Origin: Coccinella septempunctata
Lineage: Eukaryota > Arthropoda > Insecta > Coleoptera > Coccinellidae
Assembly: GCF_907165205.1 (NCBI RefSeq)
Contig: NC_058194.1
Span: 5,183,730 to 5,247,729, forward strand
Direction: 5' to 3'
DNA: 64,000 bases
Shown here one piece after another: positions 22,970 through 31,946 of the stretch. The stretch's first letter is position 1. Every line of letters begins with the position of its first letter. The notes beneath the pieces were generated by a model. That model was given only the letters and a program-made list of their open reading frames with translations, was not told the origin of the DNA and made no database searches. Both the position numbers and the translations under genes were made by a program.

Positions 22970-24126
22970 TTTTTACAAGTTAGTAGTATTATTTACATCA
23001 GAAAATTTTGTGTTATCGTCATATATCATGATACAATAGTTATTTCCAGTAACACAGATTTTTGATGATGAAAGAGTTGATACTGATGATGATGAACCAT
23101 GTGTTGACTCAGAGACTGCTGAATTCGAGGACTGCAGAACATTTGTACTCTCCTTACTACCAAATAATTTGCTAGACATTTCGATTTTTTGTTGACCGAA
23201 TCATCAACATAACTCATCGCAATTTCGGTGCTCTTTCACCCTCCTGCATGCTTTAGTGCTAAAATATCTCCACCCGAATCCGCAACCATAGTGGCTCCAG
23301 TTCTGCGAAAAGAGTGGCCGGTGTATAACTCTGGGTCTTTTAAACCTAAATATTTCGCTATTTGCTTTGGGAAATCACCAATAGTGTGCTGGCCAGCATT
23401 AAGGGAAGTGCACTTTCCATGTCGGTATGTCAAAAAAAATCTTAGGCTTTCTGTTCCAGGAGGCCGAAGATTTACATATTTACTGTATAACATGCAGGGC
23501 CTGAAGCTGCAGCCATCATCGATTATGGTGAATCTTCTTGTTGTTAAATTTTTTGTTTGTCGCAATGTCGCAATAACGTATTTTCCCATATCTTCTACAT
23601 CATTCAAGTTTAAGGAGAGAATTTCGTCACATCGACAACATCCAAAACTCCCAAATATTGTTACAATTTTCGCCAGCAACCACTGGTCATCAGGAGCATG
23701 TAAAAGAAATTGTTCAGCCTCTTTTTTACTTAATACCTTGGCCTTTTTTGGCGTATAACCCTCATGTTTTCGTTTCAGAAACGCTATTACCATTTTAAAT
23801 TTGCAAATGACAACTAAACATCATATTTTTCAATAAATTTTTTAGGGAAAACATACCTGCGAACAGGGGCATAATCTTCCATTTCCAAGCAGCTTTTCAG
23901 CATAGACCATTTTGCCCATGAAGTATCAGGGCTGAATCTAGCTGATAGTTGATTCAAGTAGACCAACAAAACATCTTCAGTTACCCCAATCACAATATTT
24001 TTTGTTTTGCCACTTTTTGAAGTCGTCGTATTCTCGCTCGTACCTTGAAGCTGATTTTGCAGGTAATAAACTTGCAGCTACACTGCTGGCTGTCTCAATT
24101 ATTTCTTTTGGTACATTCATTTTCGC
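22970..24126 (-). pseudogene. Tyrosine recombinase (phage-integrase fold) of a mobile element, nearly intact
   Basis: The first coding block runs from ATG at about 24126 (MNVPKEIIETASS) to about 23863, giving an N-terminal helical core-binding domain, with a one-base frame change near 23990. An AG/GTATGT donor-like site follows at about 23862. The catalytic block is open from 23793 to 23236. In that block lie Arg54 (in GCCRCDEI), Lys81 (in RQTKNL), His160 and Arg163 (in YTGHSFRR) and His182 (in KHAGG), the R-K-HxxR-H set of tyrosine recombinases. A TGA at 23236-23238 sits where the family has Trp (TGG). Reading on in frame gives SYVDDS, whose Tyr (23209-23211) fits the nucleophile. A one-base change in an A-run then shifts to a Ser-rich tail ending near 22973. 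Such genes occur in Crypton-type and other eukaryotic YR elements; the exact class here is not known to me. Confidence 0.85.
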
Positions 24127-25085
24127 TTTCGCAAAAAAAAATGTAAAGAAAAATAAACATACATGTTCATGGCAACGCTTCCATAGCTTACGACATTTGC
24201 GACAAATTATTGAAAGTTTTTTGGAATTTATCTCACCTTTTTACAAATGAGAAACAAATAAAATATAAAACAATACACGCAAGGTAACGGGTTTTACTGG
24301 CTCAAGGAGGTATATTCTCCATTTGCCAGTAAAAACCCTCTTACCTTGCTAGTAATGTTATATACTATAGTGCCTATTAGTGCCGTATAAATCTTTGACA
24401 CCATTTTAGTTTCTGAGAAATTGATAATTCAAGTTTTTGGTGCTGACTCCACGCTCAGCAGCAACATTTTTATATCACCATGAATTTAGGAAACTGATAT
24501 TTAGTGCATATTAGTGCTTTTGGAACCAATGAAAAAAAATGGACGGTTTTCATAATATTACAGATTATTTCCTTTGGTGCTAACTTGACGCTCAGCACCA
24601 ACATATAGGTATTTTGTGCAAATTTTTGTTGCAATAATTAGTGCCTAATTAGTTCATATTAGTGCCGTTAAAACGGATGCGATATCATTTTTAGTTTTAC
24701 AGTGTATGCCAGATGCTTTTTGAACAAGTGTGACGTTAGCGAGAAGTTGGAAGCACTAATTCTGGGACTATATAAAATATTTAGTGCCTCATTAGCGCCA
24801 ATTAGTGCCGTATAAATCTTTGAAAGCACCATTGCAGTTTTTGAGTTACACGAAATTATCTGTTTTGATACCGCGTAGCCATCAATGGAGAGGTATGCGA
24901 GTCATTTCATTATCACCTAAAGCGGTTCACACATACATATGCGACTTGGGTCGTCAATCTTGATATCGAAGAATAATGGTACTATTGATGTAAGTCGGCA
25001 CACAGCTCTTTTCTGAATTATTCAGATAATGTTTATATGAAGTAAGGTTCTTTTTCTCAAATACTGCCCAAATTATTTTTCCATC
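24090..25085. repeat. Right arm of about 1-kb inverted repeat around the tyrosine recombinase gene
   Basis: Reverse complement of 20690-21684. It contains the recombinase start codon and, upstream of it, the likely promoter region. Inside the arm is a smaller hairpin pair, CGCAAGGTAACGGGTTTTACTGG with CCAGTAAAAACCCTCTTACCTTGC (24279-24355), mirrored at 21410-21482 in the left arm. Outside the arm a TAA tract leads to an R4 fragment that is itself the inverse of the one beyond the left arm. Confidence 0.85.
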
Positions 25086-25107
25086 GGTAATAATAATAAC
25101 AATAATA

Positions 25108-25311
25108 ATGCAGAAACTGATTGGCAAACCTTTGCATGGGAGGCACCAGAATGAGGTCAACCGTGATTACGTCGACATATCTGCGTCGAACTGCTGGTTG
25201 ACTTCCGGAAGGTTGTTTCCTGAGACAGAGGGCTTCATGCTCGCCATCCAGGATCAGGTGATTCCAACAAGAAATTACATGAAATACATCGCCAGGGATG
25301 CCTCAGTGGCA
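25108..25311 (+). pseudogene. R4/Dong-like LINE fragment, inverted relative to 20124-20325
   Basis: Open plus-strand frame with KPLHGRHQNEV and FPETEGFMLAIQDQV, nearly identical to the copy A region on the minus strand at 20124-20325. It starts directly at a TAA-rich tract (25087-25106) and is cut at 25311, where the TIR of the next element begins. Together with the left copy it forms the outermost layer of the palindrome around the recombinase gene. Confidence 0.85.
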
Positions 25312-25315
25312 TCAG

Positions 25316-26773
25316 TTGAAATTGATATATGATAGTTTGAACTTAATTTTTGCTAATTTGCTTCTGTTTAATGCCAGTTTGAAATTCATGTTGCCAATTT
25401 GAGGTTCACTATATAAATACAGACCGCTTATTGAAATGATATGTAGAAGATGGTTGAAGCCGAAGAACTAGATTCTAGAGGAATCGATATTTATTTTGCT
25501 TATGAATAGGCAAAATTAATTTCGATTCCTCTAAAATCTAGTTTTTGTTCTTTCGAACTTTAAAATAAAAACCAGGACAATTCAAGTTGTACAATAAAAA
25601 ACAATGATGATACGCTGGTGAATGTTCATGAATAGCTGATCATGTGATTTCAAGTAGATGGAAAATATATCAGAAAATACAAAGGTATAGTGAAAGAATT
25701 AATTACCTAACAGTTATTTTTTACTACTGACATAGTAAGCAGTCCGTTACGACATTGAGTAAAAATTGAATCAGGACTTCATATTCATACTTCAATTTTC
25801 GAATTTACACTTAACAGAATTAGGAGAAACTTTTCTGGCACTCTCCTCATTTCAGTTCTTTTCTAAATATACAAATTTTCTACACAAAACTCATTCACTA
25901 TCATCAATGAATCATATATTATCTGTTGAGATCAGAATCATGTTAAGATTTAATGCATTTTTACGCACTATTCTTTGAAACATCCTCATGCTGTTTCGTA
26001 AAATTTCTTATAATTCTCAGGTAAAAGGAATTCACAAGGAGCCTTTACTGATTCTTGTATTGCATTTTCAGAGGTAATAAGATATTGATAATCGTTCGAA
26101 AGCTTGTTGCTTGGAACAGACCGATGTCGCAGGTGGAGGTCTGTCCCCTATCAGCAACAAGCTTGAGAAAGTTGTTGAAAAATTTTTCGAGCGAGTCGAA
26201 ATTTTTCGAGGGTTATTCGGGTAGAAAATTTTCTGCTAATTATAGTGAAAATTACAAAGCCAAAACAATTTATTTAAAGGTTCAATTAACAAAAAAACAA
26301 TAAGAAAAGTTGAATGAAGATCCAGACGTGTTAGTTCTTATAACTGATAAAGTTGTATTTCCACTACGCATGCTGTTAATTATCTGATTAGGATGTTCTT
26401 GGTCAATATTCAAGTATGGTTTTATTAAGTCGGTTGTTATAACTTGTAATATTTATTAGCTTCTGCTTCTGAACAACACTTTTGGAAAATCGACTAACCG
26501 CAGTCGATCTATTGGAGTGATTAGTAATTTTTTTTTCGTTGGTGTTCAAGTTCAAGCCAATCGCCGCACAGTTTTCAGTCCAATTTTGAATCGTATTTCT
26601 TTCAGTAGACATATTATCTAGTTCTTCGGCTTCAACCATCTTCTACATATCATTTCAATAAGCGGTCTGTATTTATATAGTGAACCTCAAATTGGCAACA
26701 TGAATTTCAGACTGGCATTAAACAGAAGCAAATTAGCAATAATTAAGTTCAAACTATCATATATCAATTTCAA
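25316..26773. mobile_element. TIR element with 157-bp inverted ends, family X
   Basis: Left end 25316-25473 begins TTGAAATTGATATATGATAG; the right end 26617-26773 is its reverse complement. The ends carry repeated words of the type GCCAATTTGAGG and GCCAGTTTGAAAT. Inside are a 34-bp-arm hairpin (25466-25544), a segment in opposite orientation to its copy at 21957-22220, a co-linear block 25756-26000, a two-step hairpin at 26099-26163 (AAGCTTGTTGCT...AGCAACAAGCTT) and the NTIQNWTE peptide frame (minus, 26612-26520). No transposase was recognised. Confidence 0.75.
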
Positions 26774-27213
26774 ATTAACAACATGAATTGCAGCTGTAAA
26801 AATTTAACATAAAATTTTGAATGGAACTCAATCAGTTGTTAACCCAGATCAACACATCTTTTCAGCTTGTTTTCTCTGTCCTTTTCGTAAAAAAATTATG
26901 AGTTTTTCCGGTTGCAATACTTCGAAAGTATTGAATAGTGAGTGTATTCCGAGTCTCTCAAATCATTGCATATTATTGCGAAATGAAGTAAATAATATCT
27001 AACTGGATATGCATCACAACAGTGAACAGTATCAAACGTTGATTCTGAAACACAATGAGGTTCTGAAATCGTCTCTTTTTATGATACCTCATTGAGGAAG
27101 CAAACGATTGTGGTTATCTTTCTGTTTTGTAAATGAAACGAAATGGTAGAATCGAGAATTTGCACAGACTGTATAGATGGGACATCTATAATCGTTCATT
27201 ACAATTAGACTAA
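26774..27213. other. No gene recognised
   Basis: AT-rich. A 61-codon plus frame at 26817-27002 contains ICLCPF-like Cys spacing but nothing I can name. Confidence 0.3.
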
Positions 27214-27652
27214 GATCCCAATGCAGAATTACTATGTTCATTACGTACAGAGACAAACACACATTTTCACATACGTTTATGGATAGGACTGATAACACCG
27301 CAGCCTGTCAAAATTGGCCGCAAGTAATTTTAATTAAATTAATGTTAATCAATATTCCAAGAGAAATTTCGTTCACTCTGTTTTGAAATAAAATATTATC
27401 CACATTATAACAATGCATGTAAAGAATACTTAAATCCATAGCTGCCGTTGCACACTCGGCCGCAACTACCTCGCAGCCAGGTGTGAGAAACGTAACATTT
27501 CGACGTATTTCTACGTTCATAACGTACACGGATATTTTTGATATAAAATTAAAGCTAATTTTTTTTTTCGAATAGGATGATGTATGGCTGCCTGTGAAAA
27601 AAAGGAAGTTAGGTCTGCCATCTGTTAAAATAGCGAGATATCCGAAATAAAG
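27214..27652. repeat. Left arm of inverted repeat (about 430 bp)
   Basis: Pairs as reverse complement with 28824-29241. Shared words include CACCGCAGCCTGTCAAAA, CACTCGGCCGCAACTACCTCGC and GCGAGATATC. The CG-rich core words stand out against the AT-rich surroundings. Confidence 0.8.
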
Positions 27653-28460
27653 TAAGAGAGAGTTAGACTCATTTCGCACCATCGGGTTCTTACCCTATGT
27701 TCCGAATTATATCTACTGATATTATGGGATCTTTCACACATGTTCCGGTTCACTTTCGCACTGAAAAACAACCAGATTGCACTTTCGGCGGCGCTTATCG
27801 CCACGAGATTCGAGAGCTTGATGTGCCCACCGTACGGATAAAACCCGATGAATAATTTTTCATTCGGTTGTTTTCCGGTAAAAACCTGTGGTTTGAAAGG
27901 AATCTTAGGGTTCTCAACATCTTAGGGAATTATTCGTATATTATAACCACGTGTTGGAGCTCGTTGTACACAACGCTGTCGATTATTTATGTATTAACCC
28001 TTCGTTGGGCGGTATACGAATATTGAGAGTTCGGGCGCAATCCATATAATAGATTCTAATAAGAATAAGGTCCTAATAAATTAATATCGAAATATAAGAA
28101 GAATTTTTTAAAAAGATGATAAGTCTCACCAAAGTTCATCCCAAAAACACTGGACGATTTATCATGTTCAACAAGATGTATGCGGCAAAAGAGAATGATG
28201 AAAAATTCATTCAAAATCAAAGGGTTTGTTTCATACCACATTTCATCGTTTTGGATATCATTAAAACAAAAGGTGCTACGGACGATTTTCGTCAATTCAA
28301 TATTGCTCAATGCTACTAAGTTCCACTGTTTTAAGTTTAGTGCGGATAATAAATGGATGGCTTCTTCTGGATGGTGCCCTGAAACCAACATGTTTTCTGG
28401 AAAGTTCAACACCGATACAAGTAGAAAATGTATTATGTAATTGAGCTAGCACATTTTCAG

Positions 28461-28540
28461 AAGATGAAAAAAACTCTGATTGCGACGACGATAGTGACAA
28501 CTGCGATTGTGAAAGCAGCGAGGAATCGGACTTGTACTAG
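28461..28540 (+). CDS. Possible terminal exon with acidic Cys/Ser tail, inside the inverted-repeat element
   Basis: An acceptor-like ACATTTTCAG at 28451-28460 is followed by an open frame coding a strongly acidic tail (SDCDDDSDNCDCESSEESDLY) and a TAG at 28538-28540; AATAAATAATTT follows near 28643. Acidic tails of this kind occur at the end of several DNA-transposon transposases. Upstream coding sequence was not recognised, though plus and minus frames at 28056-28440 are candidates. It lies in the 1.17-kb spacer between the arms and may be the element's own gene. Confidence 0.35.
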
Positions 28541-28823
28541 AAAATGTGATATACTGACATAAAATATAACTTGATTCAAGAGACTGATCTTGAAAAAACA
28601 CGAAAAAATCTTCTTCAGATTTAATTACATTTGTATTTGATGAATAAATAATTTTTTATTATAAAATAAATCTCTTAATACTTTAAGTTTCCTTCATAAT
28701 ATTCATTACGTTATTATAATATTTGTAAATGTTAAGTTGTTCCTACCATTGTTTGAGCCTCCGGCTAAGAATCTAGCATCCACCATCCTCATCTATCAAG
28801 TGGCGTTGCGCGCCATCTCTTTC

Positions 28824-29241
28824 ACTTTATTTCAGATATCTCGCTATTTCAACAGATGGCAGCCCTAACAGGCAGCCATATATCATCATATTAAAAAAAA
28901 AAAATTCAATTTGATATCAAAAACATCCGTGTACGACATGAACGTAGAAATACATCGAAATGTTACCTGCTTACACCTGGCTGCGAGGTAGTTGCGGCCG
29001 AGTGTGCAACGACAGCTATGGATTTTAGTACTCTTTACATGCATTGCTATGATGTGAATGATATTTTATTTCAAAACGGAGTCGACGAAATTTCTCTTGG
29101 AATATTGATTAACATTAATTTAACTCAAATTACTTGCGGCCACTTTTGACAGGCTGCGGTGTTATCAGTGTATTCTCCCATCCATTAACGTATGTAAAAA
29201 TGTGTGTTTGTCTCTGAACGTAGTAATTCTGTAGCGGGATC
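28824..29241. repeat. Right arm of inverted repeat (about 420 bp)
   Basis: Reverse complement of 27214-27652 with scattered mismatches and small gaps. A dinucleotide or longer target duplication could not be fixed by eye. Confidence 0.8.
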
Positions 29242-29399
29242 TCGTACTAAATATTGGCAAGGTTACGGTTGTTAATTTTGCAAAAGTAATCTCTCATACC
29301 CAAAATTCGTAATTATCTAATGGTTTCAATTAATAACGTAATTTAATGTTTATATATCATTCAATGAAATATCTGCATTAGGTAAATACATTTTATTCC

Positions 29400-29600
29400 A
29401 GTAAAGAATTCAAATTCAGAATTGTCGATTTGATTTTGTTTATTGTCAATTCCCAATTGACCGACGCCAGATTGAAAGCACTGCCAATTTTCTTTTGATT
29501 AATACCAGTTTGAAAACGATGTTGCCAATTTGATTTTGACTAATGTCATTTTGGTTCTGATTGGCGCCAATTTGAACTTGAATTTGAAATGGAAGGGTTC
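29400..29600. repeat. Array of GCCAATTTGA-type words
   Basis: Words such as GCCAGATTGAAAG, GCCAATTTTC, CCAGTTTGAAAACGATGTTGCCAATTTG and GGCGCCAATTTGAACTTG recur at 25-35-base spacing. The same word type fills the TIRs of the element at 25316-26773, so this is probably a lone subterminal region of a related element. Confidence 0.55.
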
Positions 29601-30193
29601 ATAGTAGCCACTAGAACAGTTGGATTTCAGGGTAACCTTATTCTCTGCTTCTTATTCCACACCAAATTGGGAAACCTCATGAATACTTCGATACTCCTAC
29701 AGAATTTCCCTATCTTTCGAAATATCGCTCAAACCCTACAGCACCTTGTATGAGTACAATCGGATAAAAACTTGACAGATTTCAAAGGAATCTTGGAATT
29801 TTGATCACGTTAAAAGTTTTTTCTTCGTGGCCGAATCCATGTGAAAGTGATTTATTCGTCAGACGAGTCTGCTCGGAGCTCATAAGGCAACATGACGATG
29901 GAAAAGGGAATGTTTGAACGATTCCACCAATTCAATTTTTCAAACTAAAGAAAAGGAAACATGAGAAGAATAGACTGGAGGTTATGAAACAAATTGAAGT
30001 TGTTCCTTTTTCCCAACGGTTGTTTCTAAAATGATCAGATTGAAGCTAAATGTACACATCTGAAAGGTAGGGATAAATAAAAAAAGATTTAATTTCCAAC
30101 ACAGGATATTGTTTTTTAGCTTTCAGTTCAACTGCGGGCTGAGCCATTTTTCAATATTCTCCTCTCCAATCAGAAATGTTTTTCGGGATGACA
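29601..30193. other. No gene recognised; probable 3' flank of the minus-strand exon
   Basis: No coding motif. On the minus strand an ATTAAA variant poly(A)-like word lies near 30090, downstream of the stop at 30194. Confidence 0.35.
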
Positions 30194-30808
30194 TCAAGAC
30201 AAGGTACAAATATTCATATTCTGAAGGATATCTTTCGCAATAATTTCGAAAGGTTTGATTTTGCGTTGACACAATCTCATATCCAATACAAAATCTGCTG
30301 CGAATTTCATGAACTTCCCACCGTGCTCTAGCATTTGTGTCGTCAGTTTCGCTGTTTCAAAACCTTTCCCTAACAGGCAAAAAGGGCCAAATCCGCATTC
30401 TTCGTCATTGATCACGGTGAATCCAAATATAGTTTGCCATAGTGGATTGATGAGATCAAAAAATTTATTCATGTGAATGCTTATGCAGGTCCAATCAGAT
30501 AACGAATTTTTAAAAAGATGGAGTAAAACCTTCATGTTATCTTCAATGCATCGTTTTCCCTTTCTTGACAAAGACTTAGCATCTGATATAATTTTGACAC
30601 GGTCCAAAGTTTGGTTCACCAGTGCACCAATCTTCAATCTGTTGAATCCAAAAAGACCTCTCACGAAAGGCTCGAAGTTTCCAAATAAGTCCTTGAATAA
30701 TCGTACCAAAAATACAGGGTCTTCTTGAATATATTCGAGTGTGTTATTGATATTTATTTTTTGGAAGTCCTCCAGTTTATCAAATTTTTTATAATCAGCT
30801 GTTGTAGC
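30194..30808 (-). CDS. Terminal exon of an unidentified host gene (204 codons)
   Basis: On the minus strand a polypyrimidine-type acceptor (ATATATTTCAG) ends at 30809 and the frame opens directly with GCT ACA ACA, staying open to a stop at 30194. The exon is 615 bases, phase 0. Composition is that of a real protein: mixed helices, a basic stretch (SRKGKRC), five Cys, no low complexity. I recognise no family. Upstream, at 30851, a mariner-like element begins, so the preceding intron holds at least that element and perhaps the whole nested stack to 46.4 kb. The frame has no frameshift or stop, unlike nearly every other coding block here, which is the main reason to call it a host gene. It could also be an exon of an unknown transposon. 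Confidence 0.6.
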   Translation of the reverse strand, partial: ATTADYKKFDKLEDFQKININNTLEYIQEDPVFLVRLFKDLFGNFEPFVRGLFGFNRLKIGALVNQTLDRVKIISDAKSLSRKGKRCIEDNMKVLLHLFKNSLSDWTCISIHMNKFFDLINPLWQTIFGFTVINDEECGFGPFCLLGKGFETAKLTTQMLEHGGKFMKFAADFVLDMRLCQRKIKPFEIIAKDILQNMNICTLS

Positions 30809-31016
30809 CTGAAATATATGAAAAAGAGTTTATATATATTATATAATGAAGGGTGTTTCAAATTACGCGTTTTTTTTAATGAATAAAACACATAATATGC
30901 ATTCGTTTTCGAAAACTTTTTATTGGTAATTGAAATATAAGTTATGACATTTATGTACGAAAATTAATATCTGCCAAATGGCCTCCTCTTGCAACTCTAC
31001 ATACGTCTACTCTTTT

Positions 31017-31552
31017 AGATATCGATTGAAATTTATTCTGGGAGGATTCTGCATCTCGTCATAAACTTTTTAGGGTTTTCACTGAAACAAAATCAATTAA
31101 AAATGAAATCAACGATTTGCTCCTGCGTAAATTCTTGCACTAATTTGTCAGGAGCAAATTAACCAGAAAAAATTGTGGCCTGACAATGAACTCAAAATAA
31201 ATAACGTTGAAATTATAATTCTGTAATTTCAAAATTGAATGAATCAACGTTTCTTTGCAGTCTCCGTTTCTGTGTGTTAACAATTAATGTCAAACAAAAG
31301 CCACAACTCAGAAGATTTTCTAAAAAATAGATTTTTCGTCTGATGAAGGAGTCTGATATAGACTCCGAAACGTTACAGAATTATAATTTCAACGTTATTT
31401 ATTTTGAGTTCATTGTCAGACAACAATTTTTTCTAGTTAATTTGCTCCTGACAAATTAGTGCAAGAATTTACGCAGGAGCAAATCGTTGATTTCATTTTC
31501 AATTGATTTTGTTTCAGAGATTGGGAGTGAAAACCCTAAAAAGTTTATGACG
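31017..31552. mobile_element. Foldback insertion with Penelope-like tail hairpin and 12-bp target duplication
   Basis: GTCTACTCTTTT occurs at 31005-31016 and 31553-31564, flanking the insert. The transposase frame of the host element reads through the pair (KRVD on both sides), which proves the duplication. Arms 31057-31229 and 31376-31552 are inverted repeats of about 173 bp. The left arm has 40 extra bases outside it. The loop holds the hammerhead-like core listed separately. Inverted terminal arrangement, short extra sequence at one end and a GAAACGTT tail hairpin match what is known of Penelope-like element insertions; no RT is present. Confidence 0.75.
31338..31395 (+). ncRNA. Hammerhead-ribozyme-like core
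   Basis: CTGATGA at 31340-31346, a 6-bp helix GGAGTC/GACTCC (31348-31353 with 31361-31366), then GAAA (31367-31370), then CGTT pairing with AACG at 31391-31394 followed by TT. These are the conserved core and helices II and III of a type-I-like hammerhead, in the right order. Helix I pairing next to the core is weak, so activity is uncertain. Penelope-like elements are known to carry hammerhead motifs in their terminal repeats. Confidence 0.5.
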
Positions 31553-31946
31553 GTCTACTCTTTTGTTTGAATTTTCAATGGAATTTTGACATAATTGAGG
31601 CTCTAACTCACTTATGACACAAATTATTTAATTCTTTAGTTCAGGAATTGATTGTGGATTATTCTAATAGACCTGGCTCCTCACATAACCCCCAAATAAA
31701 AAAGTCCAACGGTGTCAAATCACATGATCTTAGTTGCCAATTGACATCAGCGTTTCTGGAGATTATTCGTCCAGGAAATTATCGTTTCAATAAATCAATT
31801 GTGTCATTTGCAAAGTGAGGTGTTGAAACCAAATGTCCTCTTTATCCATATTCTGGCCACAAAAATTCGATCATCACCGAACCGGTCTCTTGAAATTTGT
31901 TAATAATTCGACCAACAGTACTGTAATGCTTTTTTCTCGGTGTACT

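Noticed and set aside
23228..23758. 176-codon plus-strand frame over the recombinase
   Set aside because: Antisense shadow; the minus strand has all YR catalytic residues.
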